A stretch of 64,000 nucleotides of DNA. It comes from DATJIG01 sp050260515. GTDB lineage: Bacteria > Pseudomonadota > Alphaproteobacteria > SMXQ01. The stretch spans positions 8,571-72,570 of the forward strand of contig JBLNCI010000002.1 of NCBI GenBank assembly GCA_050260515.1, written 5' to 3'. Below are positions 54,037 to 62,614 of this stretch, one piece after another. Positions within the stretch are counted from its first letter, which is position 1. Every line of letters starts with the position of its first letter. The position numbers were made by a program, and so were the translations under genes. A model generated the notes under the pieces. That model saw only the letters and a list, made by a program, of their open reading frames with translations, made no database searches and had not been told where the DNA came from.

Positions 54037-56595
54037 CTACCCGAAGATGAAGTCGCCGGCGGTCAGGTTGTGGTCGTTGGCGACGAGGATCGTGTTCTGC
54101 GAGTCGAACGTGATCAGCGACCCGGCGCTGGTGTCGCTGATGTGGCTCTGCAGATCGGCGAAACTCGCAATCCCGGGGTAATTTTTGAGCTGGATGTGGT
54201 CCTTTCCCGGCTCAAAGTCGTGGATCACATCGTTGCCGAGGGCCGTGGCCGAGCTGCGATCGAACAGGAAAATGTCGGCGCCGGTCTGGGCGCTGGCTGC
54301 GACCACTGCGGCGTCGCCCCACATGTCGTCGCTCAACTGGCCGCTGATCAGGGTGTCGTTTCCGCCTATCGCCTGGTCGAGAAGGTCGTTGCCGTCGCCG
54401 TACATCTGGGCAAAGCCGCCGGTGATCGTGTCGTTGCCGCCAATGGCAAAGCCGCTCAGCGTATGAGCGTCTCCGTAGACTTGCGCGTGGACCGGGGACG
54501 AGCTCGTCGATCCGCTGACAATGTCGTCTCCGCCATGGCCATGGTCGGTGATCGTCTGAGCGTCGCCGTAGGCGATGGTGCCGAATCGCGAGCCGGCGCT
54601 CACGTTGTCGTTGCCGCCCTGGGCGAAACCGCTGATCGTCTCGGCGTCGCCGTAGGCCGTGGCGGTGCTGCGACCGACCGCCAGTACGCTGTCGGCGCCG
54701 CCGATGGCGTTGCCGCTCAGGGTGACGGCGTCGCCGTAGGCCACGGCATCGAACAGGTTGCCCTGTGCCGAGACGGTATCGTCGCCGCCGACCGCGTTCT
54801 CCGTGATCGTCGTGGCGTCGCCGACCGCAACGGCTACGGGGCGAGGGCCGCTTGCCACGGAAGCGGTGATGCTGTCGGCGCCCCCTGCCGCATGGCCAAA
54901 CAATCCCTTTGCGTCACCGACCACCGTCGGGCTGCCGCTCAGGCTCTGCCCCGCCGCGTGATCGAAGTTGCTCAGATTGCCCGCCGTATCGCCGTAGATG
55001 ATCGGTGTGAACGTCGCGGTGCCGTTGGCCGCCATCACCGCTTCCGACCCGGACGTGGCGCCGTTCGAGGCGTCGTTTGCCGCCGAGCTTCCCGCCAGAG
55101 TGGTTCCGTTCACTTCGATGCTCTGGACGTAGAGGTTGCGGTCGGTGCTGGTCGTGCCACCCCAGGCGTCGTTGATGAACCGGATGGCCACGGTGTCGGG
55201 GCCGAGCACGCCGAAATCTCCGGTGAAGGTGAAGCTCTGCGACTGGCCGGCGCTGTGGGAGGCGGTCACCGTCTGGGTGCCGCCCTGCTGCACGCCGTTG
55301 ATGAACACCAGGAACTGGGCGTCGCCGTTCCATGCGTCCTCCGACGCGTGGACGACGACGGTCGACGTGCGCCCGGACGGCGGCGGCGGCGTTCCGCCAC
55401 CTCCTCCGGTTCCGCCGACGTTGTCGAACGTCACGATGCCGTTGGAGAACACCTCGGCGGCGTTGGGATCGGTGTCGGGCCCGGCGCCGGTGTTGGGCGC
55501 GGTCTGCCCGGAGTAGTCGACGCCGTCGAAGGTGATGCCGCGCACGTAGAGGTTGCGGTCGGTGTCGGCTGTCCCACCCCACGCGTCGTTGAGGAACTGA
55601 ACGTCAACTTTGTGCGCGCCGCCGCCGAAGTCACCGGTGTAGGTGAAGTCCTGCCAGCCCGAGCCGTGGTGCGTCGTGACGCTCACCGGACCGGCGATCT
55701 TGACGCCGTCGACGAACACCGCGAACTGCGCGTCGGCGTTCCAGGCGTCCTCCGACAGATGCAGGACGAGCGTGTCGCTGCCGGGCGGCGGCGGTGGCGG
55801 CGGGCTCGAGCCGCCGACATTCGAGAAGATCACGTCGCCGTTGACGCGCATCTCGGCGGCGTTGGGATCGCTGTCCGGGCCGCCGTTGCTCGCGGTGTTC
55901 TGCGCCGTCTGGCCGGCGTAGTCGACGCCGTCGAAGGTGATGCCGTGGACGTAGAGGTTGCGGTCCGTCGTCGTCGTGCCGCCCCACGCGTCGTTGAGGA
56001 AGCGGACGTCGACCGAGTGCGGCCCGGCACCGAAGTTGCCGGTGAAGGTGACATCCTGGACGCCCGAGCCGTGCGCGGTCGTCACGCTCGTCGGGCCGCC
56101 GACCTGGACACCGTCGACGAACACCGCGAACTGCGCGTCGCCGTTGAAGGCGTCCTCCGACAGATGCAGGACGAGGGTGTCGCTGCCCGGCGGCGGAGGC
56201 GGCGGCGGCGACGAGCCGGCGACGACATTGGTGAACGTCGTGGTGCCGTTGATCCGCATCTCGGCGGCGGTGGGGTCGGAATCGGGTCCGCCGTTGCCGG
56301 CGTCGTTCTGAGCGGTCTGACCGTCGTAGGCGGTGCCGTCGAAGACGATGCCATCGACATAGAGGTTGCGGTCGGTGCTGGCGGTGCCGCCCCAGGCGTC
56401 GTTGATGAAGTGGACGGCGACGGTGTGCGGGCCCGCGCCGTAGTCGCCGGTGTAGGTGAACTCCTGGAAGCCCGTTCCGTGGGCGGTGGTGACCGCGGTG
56501 GGCCCGGCGATCTGCACGCCGTCGAGGTCGAGGGTGAATTGGGCGTCGCCGTTCCAGGCGTCTTCCGCCAGACGGATGACCAGTGTGTCGGCCAT
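54037..56595 (-). CDS. Probable secreted protein with four CBM60-like modules and an RTX-like/serralysin C terminus
   Basis: An 852-residue acidic protein without signal peptide. Four tandem modules (about 1-124, 139-260, 273-393, 410-531) each carry SEDAWNGDAQF- and NDAWGGTxxTDRNLYV-type motifs, the pattern of calcium-dependent xylan-binding modules (CBM60). The first three linkers are Pro- or Gly-rich (SSPPPPPPPGS, GGGGGTPPPPSGR). Residues about 532-790 hold roughly ten repeats of YGDAxTISGxAxGGNDxV type, a degenerate beta-roll. The end (DVIHDFEPGKDHIQL, ILVANDHNLTAGDFIF) matches the serralysin C-terminal/RTX export region, so type I secretion is likely. GGAGGC precedes the ATG. No catalytic domain and no secretion genes nearby. 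Confidence 0.8.
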   Translation of the reverse strand: MADTLVIRLAEDAWNGDAQFTLDLDGVQIAGPTAVTTAHGTGFQEFTYTGDYGAGPHTVAVHFINDAWGGTASTDRNLYVDGIVFDGTAYDGQTAQNDAGNGGPDSDPTAAEMRINGTTTFTNVVAGSSPPPPPPPGSDTLVLHLSEDAFNGDAQFAVFVDGVQVGGPTSVTTAHGSGVQDVTFTGNFGAGPHSVDVRFLNDAWGGTTTTDRNLYVHGITFDGVDYAGQTAQNTASNGGPDSDPNAAEMRVNGDVIFSNVGGSSPPPPPPPGSDTLVLHLSEDAWNADAQFAVFVDGVKIAGPVSVTTHHGSGWQDFTYTGDFGGGAHKVDVQFLNDAWGGTADTDRNLYVRGITFDGVDYSGQTAPNTGAGPDTDPNAAEVFSNGIVTFDNVGGTGGGGGTPPPPSGRTSTVVVHASEDAWNGDAQFLVFINGVQQGGTQTVTASHSAGQSQSFTFTGDFGVLGPDTVAIRFINDAWGGTTSTDRNLYVQSIEVNGTTLAGSSAANDASNGATSGSEAVMAANGTATFTPIIYGDTAGNLSNFDHAAGQSLSGSPTVVGDAKGLFGHAAGGADSITASVASGPRPVAVAVGDATTITENAVGGDDTVSAQGNLFDAVAYGDAVTLSGNAIGGADSVLAVGRSTATAYGDAETISGFAQGGNDNVSAGSRFGTIAYGDAQTITDHGHGGDDIVSGSTSSSPVHAQVYGDAHTLSGFAIGGNDTITGGFAQMYGDGNDLLDQAIGGNDTLISGQLSDDMWGDAAVVAASAQTGADIFLFDRSSATALGNDVIHDFEPGKDHIQLKNYPGIASFADLQSHISDTSAGSLITFDSQNTILVANDHNLTAGDFIFG
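55003..56595 (-). repeat. Four tandem CBM60-module coding repeats
   Basis: The modules repeat at DNA level with a period of roughly 400 bases. Modules 2 and 3 are the most alike, including their GSDTLVLHLSEDA starts and poly-Pro linkers; module 4 is most divergent and has a GVLGPDTV insertion. This indicates recent tandem duplication. Confidence 0.8.
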
Positions 56596-56915
56596 GTCCG
56601 CGCCTCCCCCGCCGGCGTGTGCTCAGCGGCGAGGAGCCCCCGGCCCGATGCCCCCGACGCGTCGAGGGACGGACCAACGCTCCGCAACGCCTCGAACCGA
56701 AGCCATAACGGAGCAATGGCGCGGGGAGTTCCGAGGCGGCGAAAAGGACTCACCAAGAGTTGCCCACGAGCAACACGGTCGTCGCCGGACGTTCCCTTGT
56801 CCGCGGGCCAAAAGAAACGGCCTCCCGAAGGAGGCCGTTTCCGAACGTCCCGCGCGGGGGGAAGCGACCGCGCGCGGGACGCCGGGAGACCCGCGCCGCA
56901 GGGGGCGGACGCGGG
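56596..56915. other. Intergenic region with the nirK-side terminator
   Basis: 320 bases upstream of the CBM60-array gene and downstream of the nirK-like gene. It should contain the promoter of the array gene (just right of 56595). No coding frame is supported; the terminator at 56815-56840 is annotated separately. Confidence 0.5.
56815..56840 (-). terminator. Rho-independent terminator of the nirK-like operon
   Basis: A 10-bp perfect stem AAACGGCCTC / GAGGCCGTTT. On the minus strand the stem is followed by TTTCTTTT, ending transcription of the oxidase-cytochromes-nirK operon about 75 bases after its stop. Confidence 0.85.
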
Positions 56916-57875
<960 letters not shown>

Positions 57876-57904
57876 GATCTTCTCCTGTTGGCGTGTTGCT
57901 GGGG

Positions 57905-58267
57905 TTACTTGGATGGGCCGCACTTGCAGACTTCGCGCAGGTACTTCACGAGATCGCCGATCTCGGCGTCGCTCAGCACCTCGCCCCACGCCGGCATCAG
58001 CGCCGACTTGTTGACGGCGAGGCCGCCCTCCTTGATCGCGGTGAAGATCTCGGTGTCGGGCAGGTCGCCCATGCCCTTGGCGTCGGTGTGGTCGCGCGGC
58101 TTGACCGACAGCGCGGGCACGTTGATGCCGCTGCCGTTGCGCTTCACGCCGTGGCACTGGACGCAGTAGGTGTCGTAGACGGCGACGACGTGGTCGCTGG
58201 CGGCGTCGGCGCGGACGGCGAACGCCGCCGCGAGGACCGCGCCGAGCGCGAGGATGGCGCTGCGCAT
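57905..58267 (-). CDS. Mono-heme c-type cytochrome
   Basis: A 120-residue exported cytochrome: signal segment up to about residue 22, heme site CVQCH at 35-39, axial Met in SALMPAWG, and the class I C-terminal helix IGDLVKYLREVC. It ends unusually with CKCGPSK, two extra Cys. Its ATG overlaps the TGA of the di-heme cytochrome gene (TGATG), and it lies 29 bases before nirK, so it is a likely electron donor to NirK. Confidence 0.88.
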   Translation of the reverse strand: MRSAILALGAVLAAAFAVRADAASDHVVAVYDTYCVQCHGVKRNGSGINVPALSVKPRDHTDAKGMGDLPDTEIFTAIKEGGLAVNKSALMPAWGEVLSDAEIGDLVKYLREVCKCGPSK

Positions 58268-58956
58268 CACTTGTTCTCCCCGGCGCTGAGTTGGACGATG
58301 TAGCCGGTCAGGCGCTGGATGTCCTGATCGGTGACCTTCGAGCCCGGCATCCACACGTGCGGGTCGATCTTCTGCGGGCTCTTGATGTAGCTGGCGATGA
58401 AGTCGGGCTGCAGGCGCTTGCCGGCGTCGGTCAGCTCGGGGCCGGAACGGCCGCCCTCGCCGCCCTTGCCGGCGTGGCAGGCCGAGCAGCCGCGCAGCTT
58501 GACGAACGCCATCTCGCCCATGCGCAGGTTCGGCTTCTCGTCCTTGTAGAGCCCGGTCTCGACGACGCCGTCCGGCTTGAGCGCCATCAGCGCGTCGGCG
58601 ACCGCGTTGGCGTCTGCGGCGGCGAGGCGCGGGTGGTCGCCGAGCTTCTTCGCGTCGACCTCGTCGCCCTTGTCGCCGGGCACGACGTTCCTGAAGTACG
58701 GGTAGCCCGCGGGCCGGATGCGCGTCGGCGTCTGCAGCCACGCGACCAGCCAGTCGCGCCGGAACTTGACGCCGGCGTAAGTGAGATCGGGCGCCTTGCG
58801 CTCCCGCAGGCGGTCGAGCGTCGTCTCCGCGGGCGGCGTCACCGCGTGGCAGGCGCTGCACTGCGACTTCAGGATGTCGGCGCCGTCGGCGCGCGCGGCG
58901 GCCGGCGCGAGCGCCAGCAGTCCGGCTCCGAGCAGCGACGCAAGAACCATGCGCAT
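58267..58956 (-). CDS. Di-heme c-type cytochrome
   Basis: A 229-residue exported cytochrome with a signal peptide (ends near ARADGADIL) and two CSACH heme sites (33-37 and 157-161). Domain 2 has GKGGEGGRSGPELTDAGKR and an axial Met in HVWMPGSKVT. Similar two-domain cytochromes accompany nitrite reductases and multicopper oxidases. GAGGAG lies upstream of the ATG; a second Met at codon 3 is possible. It links the multicopper oxidase and the mono-heme cytochrome. Confidence 0.88.
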   Translation of the reverse strand: MRMVLASLLGAGLLALAPAAARADGADILKSQCSACHAVTPPAETTLDRLRERKAPDLTYAGVKFRRDWLVAWLQTPTRIRPAGYPYFRNVVPGDKGDEVDAKKLGDHPRLAAADANAVADALMALKPDGVVETGLYKDEKPNLRMGEMAFVKLRGCSACHAGKGGEGGRSGPELTDAGKRLQPDFIASYIKSPQKIDPHVWMPGSKVTDQDIQRLTGYIVQLSAGENK

Positions 58957-59009
58957 CGTCGGGTCTCCTCGCTCCAGTGATCGGCCCATCGCGGTCGGCT
59001 GGCGCGCGC

Positions 59010-60044
59010 TCAGGGCGCGGGCTCGCCCTTGAAGGCACCGTTCTCGTGCATCCCGAGCGGCTTCTTCAGCGACTCCTCGTAGAAGAAGTCGGGGACGAAC
59101 GTCTTGTGGGCCCAGTGATAGAACGGCTGATCGGTCGACACCTCGGCGTACTCGATCGCCGTCATGATCCCGCCCATCGGCTTGTTGCCGTTGACGGTGT
59201 GGCGGTCGACGTGGTCGTGGACCATCCACAGCCCGGGATTGTCGGCCTTGAGGATCAGGTCGTAGCGCTCGCCCGGGCCGACCAGCACGGTGTCGGCGTC
59301 GATCGGCGCCGGCAGCGGATGGCCGTCCTTGGCGAAGATCTGGAACACGTGGCCGTGGATGTGGATCGAGTGGATCTCGTCGCCGGCGCCGATCAGGCGG
59401 ATGCGCACGACGTCGCCCTGCTTGATCCGCATCGGCTGGGTGTCGGGGAACGCCTTGGCGTTCATGGTGAAGAAGTCGGCGACGTCGCCGGGCACGCCGC
59501 CGTAGCCGGGCTTGTGGGCCCAGGCCGACGCCCAGCTCGACAGCATCACGATGTAGTCCTTCGTGACCTGCTTCTCGATCGGCTTCGGAGTCTTGGGATC
59601 GACGATGAACGGGCCCCACATGCCGCGCATCGCGACGTGCTCGTTCACGTTGACGTGGCAGTGGTACCAGAACGTGCCCGACGGATCGGCCTTGAAGCGG
59701 TAGGTGTAGGTCTCGCCCGGCTGAATCGCCTTCTGGGTCGCGTCGGGCACGCCGTCGCTCTGCCAGGTGCCGCGCTGCAGGAGTCCGTGCCAATGGATGG
59801 TGTGCGGCAGCGTCGTCTGGTTCTCGACGTTGACCTCGACGTCGTCGCCCTCGGCAACGTGGATGAGCGGACCGGGCACCTGGCCGTTGAAGGCGAACGT
59901 GTGGAAGGTCTGCTCGCCCACGAGCTTGATCGTGGTGTCCTCGATGGTGAGGTTGAAGACGCGCTTCTCGGCCCACGCCGGCGCCGACATCGCCACCAGA
60001 GCGCATGCAAGCGCCCCCGCCAGCCTCCAACCCCGACCACTCAT
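59010..60044 (-). CDS. Two-domain multicopper oxidase, type 1 copper only in domain 1
   Basis: A 344-residue exported oxidase; signal peptide ends near PAWAEKRVF. All four copper-cluster His pairs are present: HWHG (84/86), HCH (128/130), HIHGH (228/230) and HDH (276/278). The type 1 copper Cys129, with His81, His136 and Met141, lies in domain 1; the matching position in domain 2 is Asp277. This is the two-domain pattern with a single type 1 site in domain 1 (type C). It may oxidise Cu(I), a phenol or a cytochrome. AAGGGG lies 6 bases before the ATG. First gene of the operon under an NsrR-like operator. Confidence 0.88.
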   Translation of the reverse strand: MSGRGWRLAGALACALVAMSAPAWAEKRVFNLTIEDTTIKLVGEQTFHTFAFNGQVPGPLIHVAEGDDVEVNVENQTTLPHTIHWHGLLQRGTWQSDGVPDATQKAIQPGETYTYRFKADPSGTFWYHCHVNVNEHVAMRGMWGPFIVDPKTPKPIEKQVTKDYIVMLSSWASAWAHKPGYGGVPGDVADFFTMNAKAFPDTQPMRIKQGDVVRIRLIGAGDEIHSIHIHGHVFQIFAKDGHPLPAPIDADTVLVGPGERYDLILKADNPGLWMVHDHVDRHTVNGNKPMGGIMTAIEYAEVSTDQPFYHWAHKTFVPDFFYEESLKKPLGMHENGAFKGEPAP

Positions 60045-60061
60045 CGCGCGTCCCCTTCTTG

Positions 60062-60084
60062 AACAGGTATCTTGTATACCTCTT
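60062..60084 (-). promoter_or_regulatory. NsrR-like operator in front of the oxidase-cytochrome-nirK operon
   Basis: A 23-bp imperfect dyad with a perfect core AGGTAT-CTTGT-ATACCT. Against the NsrR consensus (AAGATGTATTT, one base, AAATACATCTT) 17 of 22 positions agree. It begins 17 bases upstream of the oxidase start codon and directly follows the -10 element, so binding would block transcription start. Confidence 0.65.
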
Positions 60085-60110
60085 ATAGACAGGCCACGCT
60101 AGTGAAGCAA
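60082..60110 (-). promoter_or_regulatory. Sigma-70-like promoter of the oxidase-cytochrome-nirK operon
   Basis: On the minus strand TTGCTT (60110-60105), a 17-base spacer and TATAAG (60087-60082). The -10 box touches the NsrR-like dyad. Confidence 0.55.
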
Positions 60111-60164
60111 TCTGAAAAATACATGTTAACGGAGGTCGCGAGGCCGCTCGCGGACGCATTCGGA

Positions 60165-61043
60165 TCAGGGAAGCGCGGTCGGCGGCGGCGACGCGCCGAG
60201 TCGGATCGCGACGGCCACGACGGCGATGCCGAGCGCGAACTCGAGTGCGGCGTTGCGCGCGAGCGCCGTCCCCGCGCCGGCGCGCTCTCCCCGCGCGAGG
60301 CGCGGCACGAGCACCCAACGGTTGGCCGCGGCGAGCGCGAGCATCGCGGTGAACAGCCCGAGCTTCGTCATCAGCAGACGGCCATAGGGCTCGGCGACGA
60401 GGGCGGCGAAGCCGCCGACGAGCAGCGCGGCGTTGACGACGCCGCTCGCGGTCAGTGCCGCGACGGCGGCCGCGGCGAGCGCCGAGAAGCGCCGGGCGAT
60501 CGCGGCGATCCCGACCGGGTCGTCGCCCGCGCGCGCCCGGCGCAGCGCGACGGCGAACGGCACCAGGCCGCCGAGCCACACCGCCGCGGCGACGAGGTGG
60601 GCCACGTACACGCCGGCGAACGGCCAGTCCGGACCGCTCGCCCACGCGTGGCCCGCGAATGCGATGCTGGCGAGCGCCGCCGCCGCGACAGTCGCGGCGA
60701 CGACAAGACGCACCCGTGCCGCGCGCGCATCGGAGACGATCGGCGCCAGCGCCGCGGCGACGACCAGCAGGCCGAGGCGCGCGACGCAGCCGTGGCCGAA
60801 GGCGGTCCGCAGCACCATCGTCGCCAGCATCTCGAAGGACGGCGCTCCGGCAAGGTGGGCGGCCACGGCGCATGGCCACAGCGCGCCGGCGATCAGGCTC
60901 GCGACCGCGCTGATGAAGAACAGCCGGATGGCGAACGGCCCAGGCGGCGGTCCGGCGACGAGCAGCGCGAAGACGGCGACGCCGACCGCCTGCATGAGGC
61001 CGGCGACGTGCACGGTCGCGCAGAGCTGGGCGAGCGCCTCCAC
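60165..61043 (-). CDS. copD: CopD-family copper-resistance membrane protein
   Basis: A 292-residue membrane protein with about eight hydrophobic helices. It shows the CopD/YebZ pattern, with AFGHGCVARLGLLVV, FAGHAWASGP and VYVAHLVAAAVWLGGLVPFAVAL carrying the His residues conserved for copper handling across the membrane. It starts with GTG; AGGA is upstream. The gene follows copC by 13 bases, the usual CopC-CopD partnership for periplasmic copper capture and import. Confidence 0.88.
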   Translation of the reverse strand: MEALAQLCATVHVAGLMQAVGVAVFALLVAGPPPGPFAIRLFFISAVASLIAGALWPCAVAAHLAGAPSFEMLATMVLRTAFGHGCVARLGLLVVAAALAPIVSDARAARVRLVVAATVAAAALASIAFAGHAWASGPDWPFAGVYVAHLVAAAVWLGGLVPFAVALRRARAGDDPVGIAAIARRFSALAAAAVAALTASGVVNAALLVGGFAALVAEPYGRLLMTKLGLFTAMLALAAANRWVLVPRLARGERAGAGTALARNAALEFALGIAVVAVAIRLGASPPPTALP

Positions 61044-61056
61044 GCTGAGGTCCTGG

Positions 61057-61431
61057 TCAGGGCGCGACGTGGAAGACGAACTCGCCGGTCTTCACGTGCA
61101 TGTCGACCGCGACCGATTTCCAGATGACGCGGTACACGCCGGGCGGCAACGCCGGCAGCGACACCCGCAGACATCTGGCATCGGCGGCGTCGACCCGGAC
61201 GTCCTGACGGTCGACCCGCTCGCCGCTCGCGGCGCGGACCTCGACCGTGCTGAACGAAGGATCGAGGCGCTCGGTGAACGTCAGCATGACCTCGCGCGGC
61301 GCCGCGGCGACGGCGTCGGCCGCCGGGGTCGCCGTCACCAGCGACGCATGGGCCCTGGCCTCGCCGGCGTAGGCCGTCAGGGTGAGCGTGAGCGCGAGCG
61401 CGCCCGTGGCGGCCGTCAGGATCCTGCGCAT
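61057..61431 (-). CDS. copC: CopC-family periplasmic copper-binding protein
   Basis: A 124-residue protein with a signal peptide cleaved after ARA, which leaves His28 as the mature N terminus, the classic Cu(II) ligand. The second ligand pair is the Asp-x-His in SVAVDMHV. HASLVTATPAADAV and TFTERLDPSFSTVEV are typical CopC words. The methionine-rich Cu(I) site of some CopC proteins is missing, so it binds Cu(II). GAGGGGAG precedes the ATG. Operon with copD. Confidence 0.9.
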   Translation of the reverse strand: MRRILTAATGALALTLTLTAYAGEARAHASLVTATPAADAVAAAPREVMLTFTERLDPSFSTVEVRAASGERVDRQDVRVDAADARCLRVSLPALPPGVYRVIWKSVAVDMHVKTGEFVFHVAP

Positions 61432-61457
61432 CTCCCCTCTTCCCCCCGCGTAAACGA

Positions 61458-61487
61458 GCCCCGGCCCGGAGCAATCCGGGCCGGGGC
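61458..61487. terminator. Strong hairpin between the small membrane protein gene and copC
   Basis: A 13-bp perfect GC stem GCCCCGGCCCGGA with loop GCAA, lying between the stop of the minus-strand gene at 61512 and the copC start. The T-tract is weak on either strand, so it may attenuate read-through into copCD or stabilise mRNA. Confidence 0.6.
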
Positions 61488-61511
61488 CAGCCTCAGTCGA
61501 TACTACGACGC

Positions 61512-61907
61512 CTAGGCCCCCTGGGCGACGACGAAGCGGATCACCGAGGCGACGGTCAGTCCCGCCGCCAGCGACACCGGCGCGAGCAGCACCAGCAACG
61601 CCGCCTCGCCCGCGGCGACGGTGCCGCCCAGGATCTCGAAGCGGGTGTGGATCCATTCGCGGAACGGCAGCGGCTTGGGAGCGGTGGCGCGCGTCGCGCC
61701 GATCCGGGCGAGCCACAGCGGAAAGCCCACGAACGCCGCCGCGAACCCACCGACCACCGCGAGCTGGAGCGAGGTCTCCGCATCGGTCGAGAACAGCGCC
61801 GCCATCGCGGCGACCGTCCACACCACCGATCCGGCGAGGATGTTGGTGATCACCGGGTGCAATTCGGTGACCCGGGGAACGTTGGAAAACCGTGCTTCGT
61901 CGTGCAT
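61512..61907 (-). CDS. Small membrane protein of unknown function, NsrR-linked
   Basis: A 131-residue protein with three hydrophobic helices (about 19-36, 46-64, 95-125) and a short N-terminal HDEARFSNVPRVTELHPVIT region. It has no Cys. GGAGG lies 4-5 bases before the ATG at 61907; a GTG four codons upstream is possible. An NsrR-like dyad sits 18 bases in front, so the gene is probably part of the nitrosative-stress response together with copCD downstream. Function not assigned. Confidence 0.7.
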   Translation of the reverse strand: MHDEARFSNVPRVTELHPVITNILAGSVVWTVAAMAALFSTDAETSLQLAVVGGFAAAFVGFPLWLARIGATRATAPKPLPFREWIHTRFEILGGTVAAGEAALLVLLAPVSLAAGLTVASVIRFVVAQGA

Positions 61908-61925
61908 CGCGACCTCCACCGCTTG

Positions 61926-61948
61926 AAGATGTACTTACGGTACATGTT
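61926..61948 (-). promoter_or_regulatory. NsrR-like operator in front of the small membrane protein / copCD unit
   Basis: A 23-bp imperfect dyad with half-sites AAGATGTAC and GTACATGTT around a 5-base centre. About 17 of 22 positions match the NsrR consensus. It is 18 bases upstream of the start codon on the minus strand. Confidence 0.65.
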
Positions 61949-62051
61949 TTGGCGCCGGCGGCCAATGCGATTCCGCGCGGCCAGCCATGCGCGCGCCGCG
62001 ACCGAGTTCGCCCGGCCCGGGAAAAACCGCCGAGGATGCGGCCTCCGTGCA

Positions 62052-62074
62052 TCCACGTATTTGCGGTACGTCAA
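62052..62074 (+). promoter_or_regulatory. Weaker NsrR-like dyad over the nsrR promoter
   Basis: Core ACGTAT-TTGCG-GTACGT, spaced as in the other two dyads, with about 12 of 22 consensus positions. It overlaps the -35 box of the nsrR promoter, fitting autoregulation. Confidence 0.45.
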
Positions 62075-62107
62075 ATACTGGTTTATAGATATGGACCATT
62101 CGGTCCA
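62061..62107 (+). promoter_or_regulatory. nsrR promoter and downstream dyad
   Basis: TTGCGG (62061-62066), a 17-base spacer and TATAGA (62084-62089) form a sigma-70-like promoter. Just after it lies a perfect palindrome TGGACC-ATTC-GGTCCA (62092-62107) near the expected transcription start, a second candidate protein-binding site. Confidence 0.5.
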
Positions 62108-62119
62108 ACAGGTGTGCCG

Positions 62120-62578
62120 ATGCGACTCACCACCTTCACCGACTACTGCCTGCGCGTGCTGATGTTCGTCGGCGCCAAGGATGGCGAGATGACGACCATC
62201 GACGAGATCGCCCGCGGTTACGGCATCTCGCGCAACCACCTGATGAAGGTAGTGTTCCGGCTCGGGCAGCTCGGCTACCTCACCACCGTGCGCGGCAAGG
62301 GCGGCGGCGTCTCGCTCGCGCGGAAGCCTGACGCGATCAACCTCGGCACGCTGGTGCGCCAGACCGAGGAGGACATGGTGGTGGTGGAGTGCTTCCAGCA
62401 GTCGGACGCGAACTGCCGGATCCAGTCGGCGTGCGTGCTGCGCCACGCGCTCGGCAAGGCGCTCAACGCCTTTCTCGCCGTCCTCGACGGCTACACGCTC
62501 GCCGACCTCATCGGACCGCGCCGCAAGCTCGCGCAGCTCCTCGACATCCCGGCTCCGGCCAAGCGCAAGGCCTCGTAG
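62120..62578 (+). CDS. nsrR: Rrf2-family nitric-oxide-sensing repressor NsrR
   Basis: A 152-residue Rrf2-type regulator. The winged helix is at residues about 5-65 (MRLTTFTDYCLRVLMFVG, GISRNHLMKVVFRLGQLGYL, RGKGGGVSLAR). Three Cys ligands for an iron-sulfur cluster stand at 91, 99 and 105 (VECFQQSDANCRIQSACVL), the spacing known for NO-sensing NsrR. NO destroys the cluster and releases the repressor. AGGTG lies upstream of the ATG. It is divergent from the small membrane protein gene, and NsrR-like dyads occur at three promoters of this cluster. Confidence 0.9.
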   Translation: MRLTTFTDYCLRVLMFVGAKDGEMTTIDEIARGYGISRNHLMKVVFRLGQLGYLTTVRGKGGGVSLARKPDAINLGTLVRQTEEDMVVVECFQQSDANCRIQSACVLRHALGKALNAFLAVLDGYTLADLIGPRRKLAQLLDIPAPAKRKAS

Positions 62579-62614
62579 GGGCCCCTGCTCCGCCGCCCGA
62601 TCCGGGGCGGATCC

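Noticed and set aside
55003..56595. Tandem repeats that could suggest CRISPR or a minisatellite
   Set aside because: The roughly 400-base period keeps frame and encodes protein modules; there is no short-repeat/spacer pattern.
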